DNA from: Methylobacterium oryzihabitans
GTDB lineage: Bacteria > Pseudomonadota > Alphaproteobacteria > Rhizobiales > Beijerinckiaceae
Length of the DNA: 64,000 nt
Assembly (NCBI RefSeq): GCF_004004555.2
Contig: NZ_SACP01000025.1
Location: 24,500-88,499 of the forward strand
Direction: 5' to 3'
Position numbers and translations under genes: made by a program. Below are positions 8,781-17,670 of the stretch, in pieces. Below the pieces are notes generated by a model that saw nothing but the letters and a program-made list of their open reading frames with translations, did no database searches and was not told the DNA's origin. Each line of letters begins with the position of its first letter. Position 1 is the stretch's first letter.

Positions 8781-10922
8781 TCAGGGCATCCGGCTCATCA
8801 TCCGGGCCGCGCCGATCTCGGCCGGGCCGAAACTCGACGCCGCCCTCGCCGGCGCCGGCGCCCGGGCCTCGACCGGCCGCGAGAGCGACGGGATCCGGGC
8901 GCGGGCCCGGATCGGCTCCACCACGGTGACCTTCGGCTTCACCACCGGGCGCGTCGTCTCCCGGACGGCGGGCCGCGCCTTCACCGGCTCCGGATCGGGC
9001 AGCGCGGCGCGCTTGACCCGGGGTTCCTTGGCGGCCGGTGCCGCGGTCTTCGGGGCCGGCGCCGCCGGCTTGAGCGTCTCGGCGGGCCGCGGCGTCGCCG
9101 GCGGAAGGCTGACGTGCTGGGGGGCCGTGGCGGGCCGGCATTCGTCGCCGCTGGGCTCCAGGCCCGGCGGGCAGGAGACCCGCAGGCAGGCATCGCCGCT
9201 CGGCTCGGTTCCGGTCGGGCACGCCGCCGGGCAGATCCGGCCGTGGTAGCCGGTCAGCATGTCGAGGGTGGACTGGTCGGGCATGTGCGAGACGATCTTG
9301 ACCGCGCGGGTCAGGCCTGGCCGGGTGTCGCCCGCCTGGGTGACGCGGTAGAAGCGCTCCAGCGCCTCCATCGATTGGGTGTTCCACGACGCGCCGGACT
9401 TCCCGTCCGATCTGATCGTCCCGTCGTAGCAGCCGAGGGCCTGGAGACGGTCCTGCACCGCGCCGACGATGCGGTCCTGCTGGGCGGCCGCGGCCTCGTC
9501 CAGGGCGGCGGTCGCGGCGGCAGGCTCGTCCTTGATCGTCAGGCTGGCATAGGCGATCGCCGGTCCGGAGGGGACGTCGGCGGCGAGGTCGGGCCGGGCG
9601 GCCGCCGGCTTCGGCGCCTCGGGGGCGGGGGGCGCGGCCTCGGTCCGCGGCGCCTCGACCTTCGGCGTCGCGAGCATCGCGAGTCTGGTCCGCTGCTCCA
9701 GCTCGCGGCGCTCGGCCTCGACGGTCCGGGCGGCCTCCTCGTCCCGACGCTGCCGTTCCAGGCGCGCCACCTGCTGCCGCTCCGCCTCGCGGACCTCCTC
9801 CTCGCGGGCCCTGCGGGCCAGCTCGGCGAGGCGCTCGTCCTCCCGGCGCTGGGCCAGGATCAGGGCCTGCTCCTGCCGCTCCTCCTCGTCGCGCCGCGCC
9901 TTGTCGGCGGCCAGACGGACCTTCTCGCGCTGGCGCTGCTCCTCCTCGAGGCGCGCCCAGGCGACCTGATCGTCGGTGGCGCGACGCTCCTCGCGGCCGC
10001 GGGCATCGTCGGCGGCGACCGGCGCCGCGACGTAGCCCTTCTCCTCCAGCATCCTGATCCGCGCGAGGGCGTCGTCCCTCAGGAAGCTGCCGGCGTATTT
10101 CACGGTGAAGCTGCGCAGGTCGGCGATCTGCGTGCTGGTGCGCAGGCGGCTCCAGGCCTGGATGTCGGTCTCGGTGCGGTTGAGGAAGACCTCGCCCGGG
10201 TAGGAGCGGGTCACCTCCGGCAGCTGGCGCCCGTTGGTGGCGGTGGACACCGACAGGGCGACGCGCTGGAACACCTGCCCGACCTCCAGCCCCGGCTCGG
10301 CCATCGTCTTGACCAGGGCGGCGGCGTAGAAGCTGTTGCGGCCGGTGCCGTCGAAGGCGACGCTGTTGGCCTGGGTGGCGTAGGCCATGATGAGGCCCTT
10401 GCGGCCGACGACGCTCGCGAGGCCGGCGGCGCCGCTGCGCCGGCCGGCATCCTTCAGCGGCAGGTCGCGGCAGGCGTCCAGGATCAGGATGCGGGCGCCC
10501 TTGGCGTTGTCGAGCGCTCCGATCACGCTCTCGACCGCGATCGTCTCGAACGGGACGTCGAACCCGTCCTTGAGCTGCGCATCGGTCGGGACGAGGTAGT
10601 TCTGGCCCTGGTACTGAAGCCCGTGGCCCGCATAGTAGACCAGCGCCGTGTCAGCATCGTGGGCGATGCGCGAGAACTGCGCCAGCTTGCGGTCCATGTC
10701 GCGCCGCGAGAGGTTGCGGCCGTCCACCACCTCGAAGCCGACCTGGCGCAGGACGCCGGCGATGTCGTCGGCGTCGTTGCCCGGGTTGGCGAGGCGGCCG
10801 AAGCTGTCGTAGGCGGCGTTGCCGATCACGAGCGCGATGCGCCGGTCCGATGGGGCCGAAACGGCCGTCGTGGCCCACACCGTGAGCGAGAAGGCGAGGA
10901 GGGCAGGGAGCGACCGTTTCAT
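8781..10922 (-). CDS. Secreted caspase-like (peptidase C14) protein with coiled coil
   Basis: A 713-residue protein with a signal peptide (about 1-23). Residues about 26-250 form a metacaspase/caspase fold: RRIALVIGNAAY, the His of YYAGHG (His100) and the Cys of ILDACRD (Cys151), so the catalytic dyad is intact. Residues about 300-410 are a highly charged Glu/Arg coiled coil. A region with peptidoglycan-binding-like flavour and cysteine pairs follows (RICPAACPTG, SCPPGLEPSGDEC), then Pro/Lys/Arg-rich sequence, and the protein ends in ARMMSRMP. ATG 10922 is chosen because it directly precedes the signal peptide; longer in-frame extensions run into an A-type repeat. Proteins of this layout are common in Methylobacterium but their function is unknown. 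Confidence 0.85.
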   Translation of the reverse strand: MKRSLPALLAFSLTVWATTAVSAPSDRRIALVIGNAAYDSFGRLANPGNDADDIAGVLRQVGFEVVDGRNLSRRDMDRKLAQFSRIAHDADTALVYYAGHGLQYQGQNYLVPTDAQLKDGFDVPFETIAVESVIGALDNAKGARILILDACRDLPLKDAGRRSGAAGLASVVGRKGLIMAYATQANSVAFDGTGRNSFYAAALVKTMAEPGLEVGQVFQRVALSVSTATNGRQLPEVTRSYPGEVFLNRTETDIQAWSRLRTSTQIADLRSFTVKYAGSFLRDDALARIRMLEEKGYVAAPVAADDARGREERRATDDQVAWARLEEEQRQREKVRLAADKARRDEEERQEQALILAQRREDERLAELARRAREEEVREAERQQVARLERQRRDEEAARTVEAERRELEQRTRLAMLATPKVEAPRTEAAPPAPEAPKPAAARPDLAADVPSGPAIAYASLTIKDEPAAATAALDEAAAAQQDRIVGAVQDRLQALGCYDGTIRSDGKSGASWNTQSMEALERFYRVTQAGDTRPGLTRAVKIVSHMPDQSTLDMLTGYHGRICPAACPTGTEPSGDACLRVSCPPGLEPSGDECRPATAPQHVSLPPATPRPAETLKPAAPAPKTAAPAAKEPRVKRAALPDPEPVKARPAVRETTRPVVKPKVTVVEPIRARARIPSLSRPVEARAPAPARAASSFGPAEIGAARMMSRMP

Positions 10923-11412
10923 GGCCGCCAAATTACAGGGTCGCGGTCGCCGTGGGCAAGTGCCGTTACGCACCATCCGACGATTCGGGACGGGGATCGT
11001 CTTCGCGAGGTCCCCCGAGGTCTGCGGCACCGGAAGTCGGCCGCGAGTCCGCGGCCGTCGCCCCCGCCTGCCACGACTGTCGCCGCCCGCGCGACGATTT
11101 CGCGCCGCCGTCGTCGGGGCGACGATCCGGTCCGGGCCGGACGTCCCCGTCTCGCCCCGCCTGCCCTGACCCGCCCGCGCGGGGCAGGGGGATCGCTCGA
11201 AGAGCGATCGCGCCGTGTGCCGGGCGCGAAGAGCGCCCCGCGGAGCGCAAGCCGAGTGAGCGGACGCGAACGCCGGCGCCTGAGGCCGAGCCAAGAAACC
11301 AGGGCGATCGCGTTCGAGCGATTGCCCTGGCGCGCCGCGCCTGGGCGATTGATTTCGCCGGGCAAGTGCGGTCTTCTTTCATCGCGCGTCCTCGACGGGT
11401 TGCCGGCCGGAC
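10923..11412. other. Divergent intergenic region, caspase-like / AsmA
   Basis: About 490 bases. The left third holds the caspase-like gene's upstream region and the right part holds the reversed A-type repeat at 11185-11330. No credible protein or RNA gene is seen outside the repeat. Confidence 0.45.
11185..11330 (-). repeat. A-type dispersed repeat, reversed copy
   Basis: Reverse-complement copy of the element seen at 216-392. The diagnostic hairpin (CCAGGGCGATCGC ... GATTGCCCTGG) is at 11299-11330, and the core reading CCGGCGCCTGAGGCC precedes it. It is shorter than the other copies because the distal end has diverged. Confidence 0.7.
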
Positions 11413-13167
11413 ATGAGACTTCGCAACCTCCTGCTCATCCTGGCGGCCGGGGGCGTGGCCGGCGCTGCGGCGCTTCTGGTCGCGGGCGAGGGCCTCATCG
11501 TGCGCGCTGCCGCCGGCCGCCTCGAGGCGGCGACCGGACGGTCCTGGGTGGTGGGTGGTGCCGGGCTGTCGCTCCGGCCGGCCGGCCTCGTCCTGTACGA
11601 CCTCGCGACGGAGACGCCGCCCGGACCCGTGGGCCGGGCCCGCCTCACGATCGAGGCGGTGCGGTTCACCGCGGCGGCGCTCGGTCTCCTGGCGGGCGAG
11701 GCGGACGAGGTTGAACTCGTCCGGCCTGCCCTGCACTGGCCGGCACAGTGGTGGCGCGGAGACGAGACGCTTCGGGGTCCCGCCCTCTCCCCGGGCCACG
11801 CTCCCCGCGTCGCACGCCTCACCGTGCGCGAGGGCCGCATCGCGCTGACCGAGGGGGAGCGCACCGTCGCGGCCCTCGACGGGCTCGCCGTCGCGGCGGC
11901 ACGGCAGGCCGGCGGCTACGCGCTCACGGTGGCGGGCCGGACGGACGGCACGCCCGTCCGCTGCACCCTGACCACCGCGCCGGTGGATCCTCCACCGGTG
12001 CCGGTGGATCCTCCACCGGTGCCGGCGGATCCTCCGCCGGTTGCGGGCCGACCGCCCGGCGATGCGGAGGCCCTGGCCGTCACCTTCAGCTGCCGGGTCC
12101 CGCCGGTCTCGGGCGCGCCCATCGACGGCGCCGCCGAGGCGGTCCTGACCGGCTCGACCCTGACCCTCTCGCGCCTCTCGGGCAGTCTCGGCTCCGACCG
12201 CTTCGGCGGCAGCGCCCTGGTCGATCTCGCGCGCAAGCCCTTCGTGCGGCTCGATCTCGGGTTCGAGGCGCTGTCCGTCGCGGCCCCGCCGGAGACCGGA
12301 GCGTTGGGGACCGCGGCGGTGCTGCGCCTCTTCGACGGCCGGATGCGGCTCCGGGCCGCCTCCCTCGCCATGGGCCGGACCCGCCTCGACGGGGTCGACC
12401 TCGACCTGCGGCTCGCCGACGGTGCCGTCGAGGCGGCGCTCGCTCCGGCGGGGCTGCATGGCGGCCGGGTGCAGGGCCGCCTCGCGGCCACGCTCGCGGC
12501 CGCGCCGGAGGACGAGCCGCGCCATGCCCTGCTGATCGAACTGGCCCGGGTCCGGGCGCTGCCGCTGCTGTCGGGCCTCGCCGGCTTCTCCCTCGTCGAC
12601 GGCGCCGCCACCGCGACCCTCGACCTGCGCGCCGGCGGCCGCGACCTCGCCGGGATCCGGCGCAGCCTCTCGGGCACCGCCGCGCTCCTGGTCGAGAACG
12701 GGCGCTTCAACGGCGCCGACATTCCCGGCATGGTCCAGTCGATGGCCGCGCGGATCTCCGCGGCCGACACCACCGCCTTCGACCGGCTCTCGCTGCGCTT
12801 CCGGATCGACGACGGCCGGGCCACGACCCAGGACCTCGCCTTCGCGGGGCCCCTGGTCACGGCGGGCGGCAGCGGGGTGGTCGACCTCGTCGAGCGGGGT
12901 CTCGCCTTCCGCATCGAGCCGCGACTGACCGGCGCGGCGGCGCGCGCGCTGCCACGCCTGTTCGACGTGAGCCTGCCCATCCTCGTCAACGGCCCCTGGG
13001 ACGCCCCCCAGGTTCACGTCGACCTCGCCGGATTGATGAGCGACGGACGCCTGCAGCAGGGCCTCGGGACGCTCGGTACGGACCTCCTGGGCGGCCGGGG
13101 CGGCGGGCTCCTCGACGCCCTCGTGCCGGCGGAGGGCGCCGGCCGGGCGGCGCCCCGGCGCCGCTGA
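11413..13167 (+). CDS. AsmA-like membrane-anchored protein
   Basis: A 584-residue protein with an N-terminal transmembrane anchor (about 5-27) and a large periplasmic part. The C-terminal half matches AsmA-type sequence: repeated amphipathic beta-strands, LSGTAALLVENGRFNGADI, and a terminal FDVSLPILVNGPWDAPQV segment typical of AsmA C-terminal regions. AsmA-like proteins are thought to support outer-membrane lipid or protein assembly. A proline-rich insert at about residues 191-211 is encoded by near-identical 21-bp direct repeats (PVDPPPV units). The protein is shorter than full-length AsmA and no partner gene lies beside it. Confidence 0.8.
   Translation: MRLRNLLLILAAGGVAGAAALLVAGEGLIVRAAAGRLEAATGRSWVVGGAGLSLRPAGLVLYDLATETPPGPVGRARLTIEAVRFTAAALGLLAGEADEVELVRPALHWPAQWWRGDETLRGPALSPGHAPRVARLTVREGRIALTEGERTVAALDGLAVAAARQAGGYALTVAGRTDGTPVRCTLTTAPVDPPPVPVDPPPVPADPPPVAGRPPGDAEALAVTFSCRVPPVSGAPIDGAAEAVLTGSTLTLSRLSGSLGSDRFGGSALVDLARKPFVRLDLGFEALSVAAPPETGALGTAAVLRLFDGRMRLRAASLAMGRTRLDGVDLDLRLADGAVEAALAPAGLHGGRVQGRLAATLAAAPEDEPRHALLIELARVRALPLLSGLAGFSLVDGAATATLDLRAGGRDLAGIRRSLSGTAALLVENGRFNGADIPGMVQSMAARISAADTTAFDRLSLRFRIDDGRATTQDLAFAGPLVTAGGSGVVDLVERGLAFRIEPRLTGAAARALPRLFDVSLPILVNGPWDAPQVHVDLAGLMSDGRLQQGLGTLGTDLLGGRGGGLLDALVPAEGAGRAAPRRR
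11983..12045 (+). repeat. 21-bp tandem repeat inside the AsmA-like gene
   Basis: Three consecutive 21-bp units of the form CCGGTGGATCCTCCACCGGT plus one base encode PVDPPPV, PVDPPPV and PADPPPV. Each unit is itself palindromic around GGATCC. In-frame length keeps the gene open, so copy number may vary between strains. Confidence 0.8.
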
Positions 13168-13197
13168 GCAGTCCTTGCGACGATGGCCGCGGGTCCC

Positions 13198-13245
13198 GGC
13201 TCGGAGACCTCTTGCTTCGGAGGCCTCTTGCTTCGGAGACCCGCG
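13198..13245 (+). repeat. 16-bp tandem repeat between AsmA-like and MFP genes
   Basis: Units TCGGAGACCTCTTGCT and TCGGAGGCCTCTTGCT, followed by a partial TCGGAGACC, stand in direct tandem. They lie in the 177-base gap before the membrane-fusion gene. No function can be assigned. Confidence 0.7.
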
Positions 13246-13344
13246 GCAGGACAAGGATCCGGGTGGATGACGCATGGGCGCGCCGAGGCGGGACGGACCG
13301 ATCCGGACAGGATCCGACGACGCGATCGGGATGAGGAACGGGAC

Positions 13345-14229
13345 GTGTCGCGACGAAGATTTCTGACGCTGCTCGCGGCCTGCGCGGGCGTCGTTCCCGG
13401 GCTCGCCGGCGCGGCGGCCGACCCGGGGCCTGCCGGACCGACGGTCAGCGTGACCCGGGCGAGAACCCGCTGCTTTGCCGACCGGGTCGACGTGACCGGC
13501 GTGCTGGTGCCCCGGCAGGAGGTGCAGGTTCGGCCCGACCGGGACGGCCTGCGGGTTGCGCAGGTCCTCGCCAGACCCCTCGACGAGGTCCGGGCCGGCC
13601 AGCCCCTGGCCCAGCTCGCCCCCGAGGACGGCCAGCCGGGCGGGCCGGTGACCCTGCGCGCGCCGGTCGCCGGCCTCGTCGGCCGCAGCACGGCGGTGGT
13701 CGGCGCCCCGGCGCCGACCCGCCGGGATCCGCTCTTCGTGATCGCCGCTCGGGGCGAGGTGGAACTGGCGGCCGAGGCGCCGCTGGCGAAGCTCGACCGC
13801 CTCGCGCCCGGCCAGCCGGCGAGCGTCAGGCCGATCGGTCTCGGCCCGGTCACCGGCAAGGTCCGCCTCGTCACCCCGGTCGCCGATCCGGCGACCCAAC
13901 TCGGTCAGGTGCGCATCCTGCTCGGCTCGGCGGCCGACATCCGGCTCGGCCTGTTCGCCCGCGGCACGGTCGCGGTGGGAGAGAGCTGCGGCGTCGCGGT
14001 GCCGTTTTCAGCCCTGGTGAACGGCAGCGACGGCCCGGCGGTCTACGTCTCGGCCGGCCGCACCATCGAGGCGCGCCCGGTCGGCATCGGGCTGTTCTCC
14101 GAAGACGAGGTCGAGATCCGCTCCGGGCTCGCCGAGAACGACCTCGTGGTGGTCCGCGCCGGCCCGTTCCTGCGGGAGGGCGACGCCGTGCGGGCGGTCG
14201 AGGTCGCCGATCCGCGAAGCCGGAACTGA
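13345..14229 (+). CDS. Membrane-fusion (HlyD/MFP family) protein with Tat-like signal
   Basis: A 294-residue predicted periplasmic adaptor. The N-terminus SRRRFLTLLAACAG matches a twin-arginine signal, unusual for this family, and is followed by an Ala-rich cleavage site near residue 25. The body reads like an efflux adaptor: a lipoyl-type beta-sandwich (VTGVLVPRQEVQVRPDRDG, then PVTLRAPVAGLVG), a beta-barrel segment and a C-terminal membrane-proximal domain; the coiled-coil hairpin is very short or absent. GTG at 13345 is chosen because GAGGAACG lies just upstream and the longer frame lacks coding character. No RND pump or ABC permease adjoins it, so its partner is elsewhere. Its stop codon is the first three bases of a B-type repeat. 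Confidence 0.78.
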   Translation: MSRRRFLTLLAACAGVVPGLAGAAADPGPAGPTVSVTRARTRCFADRVDVTGVLVPRQEVQVRPDRDGLRVAQVLARPLDEVRAGQPLAQLAPEDGQPGGPVTLRAPVAGLVGRSTAVVGAPAPTRRDPLFVIAARGEVELAAEAPLAKLDRLAPGQPASVRPIGLGPVTGKVRLVTPVADPATQLGQVRILLGSAADIRLGLFARGTVAVGESCGVAVPFSALVNGSDGPAVYVSAGRTIEARPVGIGLFSEDEVEIRSGLAENDLVVVRAGPFLREGDAVRAVEVADPRSRN

Positions 14230-14460
14230 TACGGGTTTCGGACGATCAGTTCCGAAAATCGTATCATCAGCCCGCGCGGCGCTTGAGCGAAGCCGAAATC
14301 CGCATCGCGAAGCGATCGTTCGGATTTCGTATGATACGGGTTTCGGACCTTCGTTCCGGACATCGTATCGCCGGCCCGCGCGGTGGAACTGGAGGCTCCA
14401 CACGCTTGAGCGAAGCCGAAATCCGTATTGCGAAGCGATTGTTCGGGTTTCGTAGGGATG
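14227..14460 (+). repeat. B-type palindromic repeats, two in tandem
   Basis: Each copy has a hairpin of the form TGATACGG-TTTCGGA ... TCCGAAA-CGTATCA, then a spacer (CCCGCGCGGCGCTTGAGCGA) and a second part reading GAAATCCGCATCGCGAAGCG...GATTTCGTA. The first copy begins on the TGA stop of the upstream gene. The element fills nearly all of the gap between the convergent MFP and pbfA genes. Related copies lie at 21298, 24413, 25460, 37735, 47984, 52533 and 61638. Confidence 0.85.
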
Positions 14461-14514
14461 CTCCAGAGCGGCAGGGCCACCCGGCCGGCGAGGTCGAGGA
14501 GGACGGGGGGCCGG

Positions 14515-15900
14515 TCATCCCCGGTCCTTCGCCGCGCCGGCGATCGCGGCCTCCACGATGTCCAGGGCGGCGAGCATCTGCGCCTCGCTCACCACGAGCG
14601 GGGGCGTCAGGGTCAGCACGTTGCCCATGGTCGTCTTGAAGGACAGGCCGGCATCGAGGGCCCGGTAGAGCACCGCCTCGGCGAGATCGGCATCGGGCTC
14701 GCGGGTCGCGCGGTCGCCCACGAGCTCGATCCCGATCAGGCAGCCCCGGCCGCGCACGTCGCCGATCGCGGGGTGGCGCGCCTTCATCGCCTCCAGCCGG
14801 TCGAGGGCGAGCGCGCCGACCCGCGCGGCGTTGCCGACGAGATCCTCGTCCTCGATGATCGCGAGGGTCTCCAGGGCCGCGCGGGCGGTCACCGGGTTCT
14901 TCTCGTGGGTGTAGTGCCCGAAGGCCCAGTCGCCGCCGACGTCGAGGCGCCGGTCGGCGACGACGGCCGCGATCGGCAGGATGCCGCCGCCGAGCCCCTT
15001 GCCGAGGACGAGGATGTCCGGGACGACGCCGTCGTGCTCGCAGGAGAACATCCGGCCGGTCTTGCCGAGCCCGGTCGGAATCTCGTCGAAGATCAGCAGG
15101 ACGCCGTGACGGTCGCAGATCCGCCGCACCTCCGCCCAGAAGCCCGGCGGAGGGACGTAGGGCACGGCGCGGGTCGGCTCGGCGACGAGGGCGGCGACGT
15201 CGCCGTCGCGGGAGAGCACGTAGTCGATCATGCGGGCGCAGGCCCGTCCGCTCGCCTCGGCGCCGTCCGTGCCGTAGGGGCAGCGATAGCCCCCGAACGG
15301 CGCCACGTGGAGCGCGCCCGCGACCAGCGGTCCGGCGGGCCCGGAGCGGAACAGCATCTCGCCCGACATCGCCGAGGCGCCGGTGCCGGCGCCGTGGAAG
15401 GCGTCCCAGAACGACAGGGTCTTGTGGCGTCCCGTGGCCGCGCGGGCGACCTTCACCGCCACCTCGATCGCGTCCGAGCCGCCGGTGGTGAACAGCACCT
15501 TGCCGAGGTCGCCCGGGGCGAGCGCGCCCAGCCTCTCGGCCAGGGCGACCGCGCCGGCGCAGGCGTAGCGGCGCGGCGCGAAGGGCAGGGCGTCCATCTG
15601 CTCGGCGATCGCCCGCTTCACGCGCGGGTGCCCGTAACCGACATGGTGGACGTTGTTGCCGTGGAAATCCATGTAGCGGCGTCCCGCCACGTCCTCGATC
15701 CAGATGCCCTCAGCCCTCGCGATGGCGTTGAGGCAGGGCGTCGAGACTGACTGGTGCAGGAAGGCGCGGGCGTCGCGGGCGAGCAGGCCGCGCGTCTCGC
15801 CGTCGAGGCTGCGGGCCTGCCAGGCGGCGCGGCGGCCGGTCAGGTTGGTGTCGCCCTCGGATTCGGCGATGCCGGAGGAACGGGTCGCGGATGCGGTCAT
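14515..15900 (-). CDS. pbfA: PbfA-like (R)-1-hydroxy-2-aminoethylphosphonate ammonia-lyase
   Basis: A 461-residue class III PLP enzyme of the aminotransferase fold. Asp272 in LLIFDEIPTGLGKTG would contact the pyridine nitrogen and Lys301 in LVLGKGLGG would bind PLP; LFTTGGSDAIEVAVK (136-150) forms the cofactor phosphate site. Genes annotated as aspartate-aminotransferase-like within AEP clusters include PbfA, which removes ammonia from (R)-1-hydroxy-AEP to give phosphonoacetaldehyde. I choose PbfA because PhnW and PhnX are present in the same locus, making a second AEP transaminase redundant; this is inference. The start at 15900 follows the permease stop with a three-base gap. Confidence 0.75.
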   Translation of the reverse strand: MTASATRSSGIAESEGDTNLTGRRAAWQARSLDGETRGLLARDARAFLHQSVSTPCLNAIARAEGIWIEDVAGRRYMDFHGNNVHHVGYGHPRVKRAIAEQMDALPFAPRRYACAGAVALAERLGALAPGDLGKVLFTTGGSDAIEVAVKVARAATGRHKTLSFWDAFHGAGTGASAMSGEMLFRSGPAGPLVAGALHVAPFGGYRCPYGTDGAEASGRACARMIDYVLSRDGDVAALVAEPTRAVPYVPPPGFWAEVRRICDRHGVLLIFDEIPTGLGKTGRMFSCEHDGVVPDILVLGKGLGGGILPIAAVVADRRLDVGGDWAFGHYTHEKNPVTARAALETLAIIEDEDLVGNAARVGALALDRLEAMKARHPAIGDVRGRGCLIGIELVGDRATREPDADLAEAVLYRALDAGLSFKTTMGNVLTLTPPLVVSEAQMLAALDIVEAAIAGAAKDRG

Positions 15901-15902
15901 GG

Positions 15903-17627
15903 TCAGGCCTCGCGGCGGCGCCAGCGCTGCAGGCGCGCGACGACGCCCCAGCCGATCAGCGCGGCCCCGAGCCGCGCGGCGAGGGCGGTCGCCATGATGA
16001 CGCTCGCCATCGCCGCCGCGGAGGCGGTCGTCCCGGCCTCGTCCATGTGGACGATGGCGATCGAGGCGAGCTTGGTGTCGGGTCCGTACAGGAAGATCAC
16101 CGCGGAGACCGTCGTCATGGCGTTGACGAACAGATAGACCGCGAGTTCCAGCACCGTCGGCAGGCAGATCGGCAGGCTGACGCGGGTGAAGGTGCGCCAG
16201 AACGGCACCTTGAGCGAGGCCGAGACCGCCTCGAACTCGGGGTCGATCTGCTTGAGCGCCGTCGTGGCGGTGACGTGGGCGACCGTGTAGTAGTGGGCGA
16301 GCGTGTTGACCGCGAGCAGCGCCAGCGAGCCGTAGAGGACGTCGAGCGGGTTCCACGGCGCGTTGAAGAAGAACACGTAGCCGAGGCCGAGGACGAGGCC
16401 GGGCACCGCCAGCGGCAGCATCGCGAGGAGCTGCGCCAGCATCCGGCCGGCGGGGAAGACCTTCAGCTTCTCGATCAGGTAGGCGCCGGCGAATACCACC
16501 ACCGTGCCGATGACCGCCACCGTTCCCGCCATGGCGAGCGAGGTCCGGTAGGGCTGCCAGCCGTCCGCATCGGTGGCGGCGAAGTCGTAATGGTCGAGGG
16601 TCAGGGCGAGGTTGTAGGGCCAGTAGCGGATGAACGAGGCCCAGACCGCCACGCCGTAGGTGCCGACGACGACGCCCGCGACCGCGACCGCGAAGAGCAG
16701 CGACAGGCGGTCGCGCAGGCGCCGCGGCAGCGGCTCGTAGGGCACCGAGCGGGCCGAGAGCAGGGCGGACTGGCGCCGCTGGACGACCCGGTCCACGGCG
16801 AAGGCCAGCACCGCGGGCACCAGCATCAGCAGGCCGACGACGGCGCCCATGGGAAAGTTCTGCTGGCCGACGACCTGCCGGTAGGCATCGGTGGCGAGCA
16901 CCGAATACTGCCCGCCGATCACCTTCGGGATGCCGAAATCCGTCACCACCAGGGTGAAGACCACGAAGCCCGCGCTGACGAGGCCGTAGCGGGCGCCGGG
17001 CAGCGTCACGGTGGCGAAGGTGCGCAGGCGGCTCGTGCCCATGGCGGCGGCGGCCTCGTAGAGGCGCCCGTCGGCGAGCGCCAGCGCGGTGGTCAGGATG
17101 AGCAGGGCGTGGGGGAAGGCGTAGAGGCATTCGGCGATCACGATGCCGATCGGCCCGTAGACCGAGTGCCCGAACAGCAGGCCGCGCAGGAAGCCCTGGT
17201 TGCCCAGGATGTAGGTGAGCGCGATCCCCGACAGGAGCGAGGGCGCGAAGATCGGCAGCAGGGCCGCGGCGAGGAACAGCCCCTTGAACGGCATCGCCGT
17301 GCGCGTCAGGGCGTAGGCGTAGCCGAACGCGAGGGGCACCACGACGGCCACCGCGAGGGAGGCGACGAGAAGGCTGTTGGCCAGCGCGTCGACGAGGGCC
17401 GAGGTCGCGAAGTAGGTGCGGAAATTGGCGAGCCCGGCGAACCTGCCGTCCGGTCCCTCGACGCTCTTGACCAGCAGGGCCCCGAGCGGCAGCGCGATGA
17501 TGAGGACGAGAAGCAGGCCGAGCGCGGCGACGAGGCCGGCGGCGACGGCGGCTTCCGGGATGCGGCGGCGGGCGGAGGCCGGCGCGCCGGTGTCGTCCAG
17601 GGGGAGGGTGATCGCACCGTCGCTCAT
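15903..17627 (-). CDS. phnU: Fused AEP ABC transporter permease (PhnU type)
   Basis: A 574-residue inner-membrane protein made of two binding-protein-dependent permease halves in one chain, with about 12 transmembrane helices. Each half has an EAA-type loop: YEAAAAMGTSRLRTF at about 190 and FEAVSASLKVPFWRTF in the second half. Fused permeases of this kind belong to the Fe3+/AEP importer group (TIGR03262-type). It lies between the ATPase and pbfA on the same strand, with GGAGG upstream of ATG 17627. It would move AEP or hydroxy-AEP from PhnS into the cytoplasm using PhnT. Confidence 0.88.
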   Translation of the reverse strand: MSDGAITLPLDDTGAPASARRRIPEAAVAAGLVAALGLLLVLIIALPLGALLVKSVEGPDGRFAGLANFRTYFATSALVDALANSLLVASLAVAVVVPLAFGYAYALTRTAMPFKGLFLAAALLPIFAPSLLSGIALTYILGNQGFLRGLLFGHSVYGPIGIVIAECLYAFPHALLILTTALALADGRLYEAAAAMGTSRLRTFATVTLPGARYGLVSAGFVVFTLVVTDFGIPKVIGGQYSVLATDAYRQVVGQQNFPMGAVVGLLMLVPAVLAFAVDRVVQRRQSALLSARSVPYEPLPRRLRDRLSLLFAVAVAGVVVGTYGVAVWASFIRYWPYNLALTLDHYDFAATDADGWQPYRTSLAMAGTVAVIGTVVVFAGAYLIEKLKVFPAGRMLAQLLAMLPLAVPGLVLGLGYVFFFNAPWNPLDVLYGSLALLAVNTLAHYYTVAHVTATTALKQIDPEFEAVSASLKVPFWRTFTRVSLPICLPTVLELAVYLFVNAMTTVSAVIFLYGPDTKLASIAIVHMDEAGTTASAAAMASVIMATALAARLGAALIGWGVVARLQRWRRREA

Positions 17628-17670
17628 CGCGTCCGAGCCTCCGTCACGTCGATCGGGCCGCCGGGCTCTT

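Noticed and set aside
14428..15750. Plus-strand open frame of 440 codons opposite pbfA
   Set aside because: Antisense to an intact PLP enzyme and starting within a B repeat; no conserved motifs.
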